Of a stretch of DNA of 42,099 nt, positions 1 through 6,721 are shown piece after piece. This DNA comes from Acidobacteria bacterium 13_1_40CM_65_14 (GTDB lineage: Bacteria; Acidobacteriota; Vicinamibacteria; Vicinamibacterales; CAVVIG01). How positions within the stretch are numbered: the stretch's first letter is position 1; each line of letters starts with the position of its first letter. Both the position numbers and the translations under genes were made by a program. The stretch lies in the NCBI GenBank assembly GCA_001917905.1, contig MNEX01000080.1, positions 1 to 42,099 of the forward strand, given 5' to 3'. Under the pieces are notes generated by a model. The model ran no database searches, was not told the DNA's origin, and saw only the letters and a program-made list of their open reading frames with translations.

Positions 1-2
1 CT

Positions 3-1319
3 ATGAGAGTCTCAGTTTTCGGTCTCGGTTATGTCGGAAGCGTGTCGGCGGCGTCGTTTGCGGCCGACGGGCATGAAGTGATCGGCGTTGACGTGAACAC
101 CGACAAGGTCGCGACGGTTAATGCCGGCTGCAGCCCGATCGTGGAGCCGGGGCTCGACGATCTGTTGCAGCGCGCCGTGTCCGAAGGCCGCTTACGAGCG
201 ACGACCAGTACGGCGGACGCGATCGCCGATTCGGACGTGTCGCTCCTGTGCGTCGGCACGCCAAGCCGCAAGAACGGCAGCCTCGACCTCACGTATCTCG
301 AGCGCGTGTCAGAGCAGATCGGCGCGGCCCTCAAGAGCAAGGCGAACTACCACGTCGTCGTCGTCCGCAGCACCGTGCTCCCGGGGACGACGCACGAGAA
401 GGTGATTCCGGCGCTCGAGCGCGAGTCCGGCAAGAAGTACGGCGACGGCTTCGGCGTGTCGGTGAATCCCGAGTTCCTCCGCGAAGGCACGGCGCTCAAG
501 GATTTCCGCAAGCCCCCCCTCACCCTCGTCGGCCACAACCACGCAGCCGACGCGAGCGGGACCATTGCCCTCTACCAGGCGATCGACGCGCCGCTCGTCA
601 GCACCAGCATCCGCGTCGCCGAGATGATGAAATACACGAGCAACGCGTGGCACGCGCTGAAAGTCTGCTTCGCGAACGAGATCGGCAACTTGTGCAAGCG
701 CGTCGGTGTCGACAGCCACGAAGTGATGGACATCTTCTGTCGCGACGAGAAGCTGAACCTCTCGCCCTACTACCTGAAGCCGGGCTTCGCATTCGGCGGC
801 TCGTGCCTCCCAAAGGATGTCCGCGCGCTGCAGTACCGCGCGAAGGAAGTGGACGTCGAGCTGCCGGTCATCTCGCAGATTCTGCCGAGCAACAAGCTGC
901 AGATCCAACAGGCGTTCGACCAAATCATGGAAACGGGCAAGAAGAAGATCGGCCTGCTCGGTTTCAGCTTCAAGGCGGGCACCGACGACCTGCGCGAGAG
1001 CCCGATCGTCATCCTCGCCGAGCAGTTGCTCGGCAAGGGACGCGAGCTCTGCATCTACGACAAGAATGTGTTTCTCGCGAAACTGGTCGGCGCGAACAAG
1101 GAATACATCGAGAAACAGATTCCACATCTTTCGTCGCTGCTCTGCAACACCATCGACGACCTCATCGACAAGTCCGAGGTCATCGTCGTCGGCAATCAGG
1201 CGCCCGAGTTCGCGGAAGCACTGACGAGGGCGCGCGCGGACCAGATCATCGTTGACCTCGTCCGGCTGCCGATTTACGCGTCGCTGCTTCAGGCTGACTA
1301 TCGAGGGATTTGCTGGTAA
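3..1319 (+). CDS. algD: GDP-mannose 6-dehydrogenase, AlgD-like
   Basis: Predicted to oxidise GDP-mannose to GDP-mannuronate in two NAD-dependent steps, supplying uronic acid for an exopolysaccharide. The 438-residue protein has the family's full length. It opens with a Rossmann fold (VFGLGYVGSVSAA, residues 5-17), carries NPEFLREGTA in the middle, and has the catalytic cysteine in FGGSCLPKD at exactly residue 268, the position known for Pseudomonas AlgD. The C-terminus ends in GICW as in AlgD. Other residues remembered from AlgD (KYTSNAWHA, GLLGFSFKAGTDDLRESP) also match, so GDP-mannose is favoured over UDP-glucose dehydrogenase. The ATG at 3 leaves no upstream sequence for judging the ribosome site. 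It is followed by an A-type repeat and two more polysaccharide-type genes. Confidence 0.9.
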   Translation: MRVSVFGLGYVGSVSAASFAADGHEVIGVDVNTDKVATVNAGCSPIVEPGLDDLLQRAVSEGRLRATTSTADAIADSDVSLLCVGTPSRKNGSLDLTYLERVSEQIGAALKSKANYHVVVVRSTVLPGTTHEKVIPALERESGKKYGDGFGVSVNPEFLREGTALKDFRKPPLTLVGHNHAADASGTIALYQAIDAPLVSTSIRVAEMMKYTSNAWHALKVCFANEIGNLCKRVGVDSHEVMDIFCRDEKLNLSPYYLKPGFAFGGSCLPKDVRALQYRAKEVDVELPVISQILPSNKLQIQQAFDQIMETGKKKIGLLGFSFKAGTDDLRESPIVILAEQLLGKGRELCIYDKNVFLAKLVGANKEYIEKQIPHLSSLLCNTIDDLIDKSEVIVVGNQAPEFAEALTRARADQIIVDLVRLPIYASLLQADYRGICW

Positions 1320-1351
1320 CGCCAGTGAAAAAGCACCTATCGTCCGAGCCG

Positions 1352-1436
1352 ACGAAGAACGCAAAGGCCGCAAAGGGCGCAAAGACAAGTCAGGTTTGTT
1401 CTTTGCGGTCTTGGCGGTCTTTGCGTTCTTCTGGAA
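1352..1436. repeat. A element 1 (inverted array of nine-base words)
   Basis: The left arm iterates CGCAAAGG and CGCAAAGA words; the right arm iterates the complement (CTTTGCGGT, CTTTGCGTTC). The arms are separated by about 12 bases. It fills the space between algD and the formyltransferase gene. Confidence 0.85.
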
Positions 1437-1440
1437 GACA

Positions 1441-2301
1441 ATGCGCACGCTGCTGATCTGCCACGACGACGCCCCTCTGGATCGCGCGGGGCTGGTGCGA
1501 TGGCTCGGCTCGTTCTCGACCTTCGCCGGCACGGTCGTTCTCCGCGAGCCGCGCGGCCGGCTGAAGAAGCGCATCAAGCGCGAGGTGTCGCGCGTCGGCG
1601 TCTGGCGGTTTCTCGACGTGTTGGCGTTCCGTTTGTATTACACGCTCGCGCAGGCAGCCGGCGACCGCGTCTGGGAGCAGCGCGAGCTCGCGCGACTGCG
1701 CGCCTGGTTTCCCGATCGCCCCGACGCGCCCGAGCTCGTCGTCTCGTCCCCCAACTCGCCTGAGGCTGAGGCGTTCATCCGCGAGCAGCAGCCTGATCTC
1801 GTGCTCGCGCGTTGCAAAACTCTTCTCAAGGAACAGATCTTCACCATCCCGGCGCTCGGCACGTACGTGATGCACCCGGGCATCTGTCCCGAGTACCGCA
1901 ACGCGCACGGCTGCTTCTGGGCGCGCGCGACCGGCGATCAGCAGAACGTCGGCATGACACTGCTGCGCATCGACAAAGGCGTCGACACGGGGCCGGTGTA
2001 CGGCTACTTCCGCGTGGACGCCGATCCGGCCGAGTCGCACGTCGTCACGCAGCACCGCGTCGTGCTCGAGCACCTCGACGCGATTCGCGACAAGCTGCTC
2101 GAGATCGAAGCCGGAACCGCTGAGCGCATCGTCACCGAGGGACGCCATTCGGCGACCTGGGGTCAGCCGTGGATGACCGCATTCCTGAAGATGGTCCGCG
2201 CGGGCAATCACGTTCGGCGACGTCCTGTTCTGGATACGCCGGAGCGCCACGGCGCGACGGCGTCAGGCGTGGGGGTGGGGCCCCACGCGTTTGAAAGATG
2301 A
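1441..2301 (+). CDS. Formyltransferase-fold protein with a repeat-derived C-terminal tail
   Basis: Related to the methionyl-tRNA/GAR/sugar-nucleotide formyltransferase superfamily. Residues around 140-185 carry the family signature HPGICPEYRNAHG followed by GMTLLRIDKGVDTGPV. The superfamily transfers a formyl group from 10-formyl-tetrahydrofolate. The position between algD and a polysaccharide deacetylase suggests a sugar-linked substrate, but this is inference. The ATG at 1441 is preferred because the upstream in-frame stretch is A element 1. The last 27 residues (260-286; RRRPVLDTPERHG and onward to GVGPHAFER) are translated P element, so the native C-terminus has been replaced or extended. 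The stop overlaps the next gene's start as ATGA (2298-2301), indicating translational coupling. Confidence 0.75.
   Translation: MRTLLICHDDAPLDRAGLVRWLGSFSTFAGTVVLREPRGRLKKRIKREVSRVGVWRFLDVLAFRLYYTLAQAAGDRVWEQRELARLRAWFPDRPDAPELVVSSPNSPEAEAFIREQQPDLVLARCKTLLKEQIFTIPALGTYVMHPGICPEYRNAHGCFWARATGDQQNVGMTLLRIDKGVDTGPVYGYFRVDADPAESHVVTQHRVVLEHLDAIRDKLLEIEAGTAERIVTEGRHSATWGQPWMTAFLKMVRAGNHVRRRPVLDTPERHGATASGVGVGPHAFER
2218..2289 (+). repeat. P element 1 (two hairpins)
   Basis: Hairpin 2 spans 2236-2263 with outer stem ACGCCG/CGGCGT, inner stem GCGC/GCGC and a four-base loop. Hairpin 1 spans 2267-2288 with an 8-bp stem GCGTGGGG/CCCCACGC. It encodes the tail of the formyltransferase. Confidence 0.9.
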
Positions 2302-3161
2302 CACCTGCCCTCATGTACCACGACGTCGTGCCGGCAGGCGCCGAGGACACGAGCGGTTTCCCCGGCCGCGATGCCGCGTTGTACAAGGTGACGCCCGAGT
2401 TGTTCGACGCGCACCTCGAGGCGATCCGCCATCTTTTTTTCACTGGCGCCGGGGCCCCACCCCCGGCGCGACCTGACGCTGACACCTCGCCTCGGATTTC
2501 CATGTCCTCGGCTCGGTGTGGCCGCAGGCGCTCCTCATCAGATCTGCCGACGATCACGTTCGATGACGGTGGGGCCAGCGCGATGACTGCCGCAGACGCG
2601 CTGGAGCGCCACGGATTCAACGGTCATTTCTTCATCACCGCGAACTACATCGGCACGCGCGGTTTTGTCACCGGGCAGAATCTTCGCGAGCTGCGCGAGC
2701 GCGGTCACGTGATTGGCAGCCATTCGTGTTCGCATCCGCTTCGCATGGGTCACTGCTCGTGGCCGCAGTTGGTCGACGAGTGGACGCGGAGTGGATCGAT
2801 GCTGTCCGAGATTCTCGGCGAGGACGTGAACGTCGCATCGGTTCCTGGCGGCGAGTTCGCGCCGCAGGTCGCCGAGGCGGCCGCGAGAGCGGGATTCACG
2901 CGGCTCTTCACGTCGGAGCCGACGACCGAGGCACGCCACGCGTTCGGCCTCACGCTCCTTGGCCGCTTCACGATTCAGCGATGGACCACGGCGGACACGG
3001 CCGCCGCGCTCGCCGCCGGCGAATGGCTCCCGCGCGCGCGGCAAGCCGTCGTGTGGAACGCGAAGAAGATCAGCAAGCGGCTTGGCGGCGAACGGTATCT
3101 GCAGCTCCGCAAACTTCTGCTCGGCCACGGGAACGAAGTGCGGTGGGGCGATCAGCGCTAG
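2298..3161 (+). CDS. Polysaccharide deacetylase (NodB-type) carrying an internal repeat insertion
   Basis: A carbohydrate esterase 4 type enzyme expected to remove N-acetyl groups from a cell-envelope or exported polysaccharide. It starts with PALMYHDVV. It has the metal-binding first motif TFDDGG and the second motif HSCSHP, matching the H-x3-H metal ligands. No signal peptide is visible. It is translationally coupled to the formyltransferase by ATGA. Residues 50-82, between EAIRHLFFT and LPTITFDDGG, are a diverged P element (GAGAPPPAR...) placed just before the catalytic motif. This is a junction where homologues should show no such segment. The frame is maintained through the insertion. 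Confidence 0.8.
   Translation: MTPALMYHDVVPAGAEDTSGFPGRDAALYKVTPELFDAHLEAIRHLFFTGAGAPPPARPDADTSPRISMSSARCGRRRSSSDLPTITFDDGGASAMTAADALERHGFNGHFFITANYIGTRGFVTGQNLRELRERGHVIGSHSCSHPLRMGHCSWPQLVDEWTRSGSMLSEILGEDVNVASVPGGEFAPQVAEAAARAGFTRLFTSEPTTEARHAFGLTLLGRFTIQRWTTADTAAALAAGEWLPRARQAVVWNAKKISKRLGGERYLQLRKLLLGHGNEVRWGDQR
2445..2543 (-). repeat. P element 2, diverged, inside the deacetylase gene
   Basis: Hairpin 1 is GCGCCGGGG/CCCCGGCGC (2446-2469), a compensated variant of the usual stem. A hairpin-2 equivalent at 2482-2519 has ACACC/GGTGT outer and GCC/GGC inner pairs flanking the same TC/TC bulge, with a longer loop. It is in the opposite orientation to the copies that encode VLDT. Confidence 0.65.
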
Positions 3162-3167
3162 CCGCTC

Positions 3168-3290
3168 GTATTGCGGATTGAGGACTGCGGAATGCGGATT
3201 GATCGCGGATTCAATCCACAATAAATCCGCAATCCGCAATCCTCAATCCACAATAAATCCGCAATCCGCAATCCTCAATCCGCAATGTCG
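3168..3290. repeat. Short-word inverted array W1
   Basis: Iterations of GCGGATTGAGGA-like words face their complement (AATCCGCAATCCTC). The right arm is itself duplicated in direct orientation (3219-3251 and 3250-3283 approximately). It separates the deacetylase from the amidohydrolase remnant. Confidence 0.85.
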
Positions 3291-3302
3291 AGGTGCGTAT
3301 AG

Positions 3303-3491
3303 GAGATCGGTCACAAGGGTTTCACGATCGATGCGCAGGCCATGGCCAAGGTGCTCTTCGACTTCGCCACGCACGCCGACTATCGAACGGCAGTGAAGAG
3401 GGAATTCGATGGGATCAAGGCGCTGTTCGGTGAGTATCAGGCGTCGTTGAAGAAGGTGTACACAGTGCCAACCGTGCCCGATCCGAAGTAG
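3303..3491 (+). pseudogene. C-terminal remnant of an M20 amidohydrolase (AbgB-like)
   Basis: A 62-codon open stretch without a start codon reads EIGHKGFTIDAQAMAKVLFDF and ends at TAG 3489-3491. The HKG...A..MA...L.D pattern is what I recognise from the C-terminus of aminobenzoyl-glutamate/peptidase M20 hydrolases. The catalytic and dimerisation domains are missing. The fragment begins immediately after W1, so the gene was probably truncated in connection with repeat insertion or deletion. The fragment is too short for a firm family call. Confidence 0.55.
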
Positions 3492-3492
3492 A

Positions 3493-3566
3493 AAGCAACC
3501 GCGGAGCACGCTGAGATCGCAGAGCGATCTTTTTCTGCGTTCTCTGCGAGCTCTGCGGTTGCTTTT
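3493..3566. repeat. A element 2
   Basis: Inverted array: the left arm begins AGCAACCGCGGAGCACGC, the right arm ends CTCTGCGGTTGCTTTT. It lies between the convergent M20 remnant and the SpoIID fusion gene, whose stop codon sits at the repeat edge. Confidence 0.85.
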
Positions 3567-5163
3567 ACCGTACGTCTTTCCAGTTTCTCCCGCTCTGAAT
3601 CTGCTTCGCGAAGCACGCATGCGCGCGCGCGTACGCGTTGGTCAGCGCGCCGACCGACACCGGGCGGCGCAGCTCGTTGTCGTCGGGGCACGACGCACGC
3701 GGTTCGGGTGTGAATGGCGGCCGCTGCGGCGGCTGACCGGGAATCGGCGGCTCGCCGGCGAAGTAGATCGCCGCGCCCTCTCGCACCCACAGCGCCCTGC
3801 GTCCGAGAGTGGCATCGGTCATCACGTGCACGAGCTCGTGGCGAATCGTGCGGTCGAGGACTCCGCGCTCGCGGAGCACGGCGAGCGGCAGCAGGTGCAG
3901 TTCGTTGTTCACGATCGCGCCGGACGTGAACCACGCCTGCCCGGTGGCGCGCTCGTAGTCGTCGGTGGTCGGGTGAAACCGCAGCGTCACGCGCGCGGGC
4001 GGCGCGACGCCGAGCGTCCGCGCCAGCTCGTCGCGCGCCTTCAGCGTCTGCGTGGTGATGGTCGCCTGCTCCCCGACATCGTCATCGGGGAGCGACACCC
4101 AAACATTACTAGTCGGGCTAGAGCCTGACTCAAGCCTGACTTCAGCCTGACTAGAGCCCGACTTCACTCCGACTTCAGTACGACTAGTAATGTTGGGGCG
4201 CGATATCTTGAGGCCGGGGAAATAGCGGCCCAAGATGTAGTCGGCGTCCTTGCCGTCGGCCGCGAGCTTCGCCGATCCGATGACGCACATGCCGACGCCG
4301 TGCCCCGACCCGTGACCGCTGAAGCGATACGCATCGCCCTGCTTCCGCAGCTCGAACGCGCTGCTCTTGATGTGCTGCCACCCAAGCGTGCGGCCGACGG
4401 CGACGCGCAGGTCCTGCCCGGAGATCTGTTCCGGCTGCAGACCCTCGACGCGCAGCCGCGCGACGCGGCCCGACCCGTTCCGCGACACGATGCGCACGTC
4501 GCGCAGACGCTCGCCGCGAAATCCCGACGCCCGCAGCGCGCGCAGCAGATCCTCCTCTGGAATCTGCGCGGCCCACGCCGGCGCCCCTCCACACGCATCG
4601 TCGTCTCGCGACGGCAGGTACGGCGGATCCTCGTGGCCAGGCCACACCGCAGACGGGATCTCGGTCCGCCCACCGCACGACGCCGTGTAGTACACGTTGG
4701 CGACGTCGCGTCCGCGCAGCAGGACGCGCCCCGCCGTCGCCTGCGCCGCACGCCCCGTCGCAGCGGTCGCCGTCCGCACGACCTGACAGTGCGTCTGATC
4801 GCAGAGATCGAATCCATCGGCGCGATGCCGGCCTCGATTCGCGATCGCGAACGTGCGAACCGTGATCGCAAGTGCGTCGAGCGCCGCCGGCTGGCTGTCG
4901 CGCGCCGCTTCTCCGGCGAGCACGCGCGCGACATACGTTTCGAGCGGCATCGTCGTCACCGCGTACCCGCCGTCGGGCGTCGCGATCCCGACGCGGAGGT
5001 TTTCAGCCGGTCGCGCGGGTTGTGGTCGTGTAGGGGCGGACCCATGTGTCCGCCCTGGGCTCACGAGTACAAATGCAACCACGAAGACACGAAGGCACGA
5101 AGAAACCCCTGTACGAAACGTTCTTCGTGTCTTCGTGCCTTCGTGGTTGCGTTTGAGCATCAT
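3565..5163 (-). CDS. SpoIID/LytB-domain protein fused to a zinc metallopeptidase domain
   Basis: A 532-residue exported protein. Residues about 45-320 form a SpoIID-type domain (MPLETYVARVLAGE, YYTASCGGRTE, GHGSGHGVGMC). This family includes the sporulation peptidoglycan lytic transglycosylase and amidase enhancers. Residues about 355-532 resemble gluzincin peptidases with HELVH at 442-446 and a downstream EGAAIYF glutamate. The start at 5163 overlaps the stop of the upstream hydrolase as ATGA. Residues 3-29 are translated A element 3, whose hydrophobic half (CLRVFVVAFVLV) seems to serve as the signal peptide core. Residues 322-353, in the interdomain linker, are translated repeat W2. The wall-remodelling role is inferred from the domains. 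Confidence 0.75.
   Translation of the reverse strand: MMLKRNHEGTKTRRTFRTGVSSCLRVFVVAFVLVSPGRTHGSAPTRPQPARPAENLRVGIATPDGGYAVTTMPLETYVARVLAGEAARDSQPAALDALAITVRTFAIANRGRHRADGFDLCDQTHCQVVRTATAATGRAAQATAGRVLLRGRDVANVYYTASCGGRTEIPSAVWPGHEDPPYLPSRDDDACGGAPAWAAQIPEEDLLRALRASGFRGERLRDVRIVSRNGSGRVARLRVEGLQPEQISGQDLRVAVGRTLGWQHIKSSAFELRKQGDAYRFSGHGSGHGVGMCVIGSAKLAADGKDADYILGRYFPGLKISRPNITSRTEVGVKSGSSQAEVRLESGSSPTSNVWVSLPDDDVGEQATITTQTLKARDELARTLGVAPPARVTLRFHPTTDDYERATGQAWFTSGAIVNNELHLLPLAVLRERGVLDRTIRHELVHVMTDATLGRRALWVREGAAIYFAGEPPIPGQPPQRPPFTPEPRASCPDDNELRRPVSVGALTNAYARAHACFAKQIQSGRNWKDVR
4103..4198. repeat. Inverted repeat W2 inside the SpoIID fusion gene
   Basis: The outer arms AACATTACTAGTC and GACTAGTAATGTT are perfect complements. 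Between them are iterations of GCCTGACT and complementary AGTCGG-type words. It is in frame in the linker between the two protein domains. Confidence 0.9.
5077..5155. repeat. A element 3
   Basis: The left arm repeats ACGAAG words; the right arm repeats CTTCGTG words, ending in CTTCGTGGTTGCG. It is translated as the N-terminus of the SpoIID fusion protein. Confidence 0.9.
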
Positions 5164-5801
5164 TCCAGTCCGAGGAACGGCGCGACGCTTTCCCACATCC
5201 GCGGCAGGCTCGCGACCAACTGATGATCGTCATCGAGCAGTGACAGCGTGACGTTCGGTCGCGTACGCGCGAACGCTTCCACCGTACGATGGTCGACCGA
5301 CGCGTCGCGCAGACCCTGAAAGACGAGCGTCGGCTGCTGAATGACAGCATTGAAGGCGTCGTGACGCAGGCTGTCTTCGTGGAACGACACGTTCAGCAGC
5401 CGCTCCTCGCCGTGCGCGTAGTGGAAGAACGGCAGGGCGCCGCGGCGCTTCCACTCCTCGATGCGCTCTGGCGGCAGCAGATGATGTCCCGGCTTGGCGA
5501 ACATGACCGCCGGCGCGAGCAGCACCACGCGATCGATCCTCGACGCGAACTTCTGCGCCGCGAGAATCGCGAGCGTGCCGCCGAGGCTGGATCCGATCAG
5601 CGTGACTGCTCCATTGGCGAGGTTGGACCCGAGCTGATCGATCATTCGCGTCAGCGTCAGCGTCGCGAACTCCGGCTCGTTGAAATCGGGGCAGTCGAGG
5701 CGGATGTCGTGCTCACGGAGCCGCTCGGCGAAGTATGCCGCCTTCGTCGATTTCGCCGACGAGGCGAACCCGTGGAGATAGAAGACGCGCGACGGCTTCA
5801 C
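5160..5801 (-). CDS. YqiA-type alpha/beta hydrolase (esterase)
   Basis: A serine esterase of the YqiA/UPF0227-like group. It has YLHGFASSAKSTKA near the N-terminus (the oxyanion HGF), the nucleophile elbow GSSLGG, and late aspartate and histidine candidates in DASVDH and DDDHQ, which would complete the triad. The GTG start at 5801 overlaps the SET gene's TGA (GTGA), so the reading frame is probably coupled. The longer frame upstream is only shadow sequence inside the SET gene. The stop overlaps the SpoIID fusion start. The substrate is unknown. Confidence 0.8.
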   Translation of the reverse strand: MKPSRVFYLHGFASSAKSTKAAYFAERLREHDIRLDCPDFNEPEFATLTLTRMIDQLGSNLANGAVTLIGSSLGGTLAILAAQKFASRIDRVVLLAPAVMFAKPGHHLLPPERIEEWKRRGALPFFHYAHGEERLLNVSFHEDSLRHDAFNAVIQQPTLVFQGLRDASVDHRTVEAFARTRPNVTLSLLDDDHQLVASLPRMWESVAPFLGLE

Positions 5802-6190
5802 AACAGCTTCTGGCAGCCGGCCCGGCAGCGGCACTTGATCAGGCCTTCACCGTCGGTGTTGTAGTTGTAGGTCAGCTCCTCGCCCTTTCGAATGGGACGC
5901 GCGGCGCGAATCCAGATTGTACCGTCGACGATGTGGATGTAGCAGTTGGGCTGGCAGGAGTGATTGATGAAGCGCGCGACGTTGCCGCCGACGCCCGCGT
6001 CGATGACGCGGCGGTTCGTCAGCTTGAAGCACCAGATGTGACCGTGCTTGATGTAGCGAAGCTCGCGCCGGAGGCTCTCCTGGTTCGAGATCTTCTCGCC
6101 CGCATAGTCGATGATGCGTGTGTTCTTCGGAATCCGTTCGGTTGCGTAGACGCCCCATCCATGAATCTTCGATCGCCGTTTCTCGATCAT
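5798..6190 (-). CDS. Small SET-domain protein lysine methyltransferase-like
   Basis: A 130-residue single-domain SET protein. It has the N-motif GWGVYA, the cofactor/lysine-site motif RFINHSCQPNC and the C-motif ELTYNY. It ends with a CxCxxxC post-SET cluster (KCRCRAGCQ), which in the family binds zinc with the cysteine of NHSCxPNC. These domains transfer methyl from S-adenosylmethionine to protein lysines. Bacterial targets are mostly unknown. The ATG at 6190 is chosen because upstream in-frame sequence is repeat DNA. First gene of a three-gene coupled unit (SET, hydrolase, SpoIID fusion). Confidence 0.85.
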   Translation of the reverse strand: MIEKRRSKIHGWGVYATERIPKNTRIIDYAGEKISNQESLRRELRYIKHGHIWCFKLTNRRVIDAGVGGNVARFINHSCQPNCYIHIVDGTIWIRAARPIRKGEELTYNYNTDGEGLIKCRCRAGCQKLL

Positions 6191-6215
6191 CTCTACTAAG
6201 ATACAGCGCCTGCGG

Positions 6216-6335
6216 CCACGCCAGCACGCGAGCGCGTGAGCGCGAGGCGTGCGAGGCGTCAGCGAGCGACAGCCTTGAGCCGTTGCGAGGCGTGTGCGCC
6301 GAGCAACAGCGGCGGGGGGCGACGAGCCCCCGCCG
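6216..6335. repeat. Long GC-rich repeat S (first copy)
   Basis: The region 6240-6330, read on the minus strand, matches 32452-32522 closely: both contain CTCGCAACGGCTCAAGGCTG and TTGCTCGGCGC. It lies between the divergent SET and DUF309 genes and forms the start region of the latter. Confidence 0.75.
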
Positions 6336-6689
6336 CCGCAGCTCCTCGAAGGCATCGAGCAGTTCAATCGCGGCGAATTCTTCGAGCAGCACGAGACCCT
6401 CGAGCTGCTCTGGCGCGCCGAGCGTCGCGACATCCGCTATCTCTACCAGGGCATCCTGCAGATCGGCGTCGCGTTCTATCAGCTCCGCCGCCTGAATCAT
6501 CACGGCACCGTCTACCTGCTGACGCGCGGTCCGCGGTATCTCGCGCCGTTTGCGCCGCGGTGCCAGCGCGTCGACGTCCAGGCGCTGCTCGACGATGCGG
6601 CGGCGGCGCTGCGCGAGGTCGAACGCCTCGGACCCACCCGTCTCGCGGAGTTCGACCGGTCGCTCGTCCCCAAGGTACGACTCGTATAG
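6294..6689 (+). CDS. DUF309 family protein
   Basis: The core LLEGIEQFNRGEFFEQHETLELLWRAER has the F..GEFFE.HE.LE..W pattern of the DUF309 family, a small helical family of unknown function. RYLYQGILQIGVAFYQL continues the conserved helices. About 131 residues from the GTG at 6294. The first 16 codons (RRATAAGGDEPPPP) come from repeat S, so the native start is uncertain and may have been lost. Confidence 0.75.
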   Translation: MRRATAAGGDEPPPPQLLEGIEQFNRGEFFEQHETLELLWRAERRDIRYLYQGILQIGVAFYQLRRLNHHGTVYLLTRGPRYLAPFAPRCQRVDVQALLDDAAAALREVERLGPTRLAEFDRSLVPKVRLV

Positions 6690-6721
6690 AATGGGGCGCC
6701 TTCTCATTCCAGGAGCGACCT

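Noticed and set aside
29-340. Long open frames antisense to the real genes (here and throughout)
   Set aside because: High-GC DNA gives long shadow frames. They carry arginine/alanine-rich low-complexity sequence and no recognisable motif, while the opposite strand encodes a conserved protein.
3168-3290. Replication or iteron-type origin
   Set aside because: The iterated words are arranged as an inverted repeat between genes, with no initiator gene or DnaA boxes seen nearby. The same type of array recurs at other gene ends.
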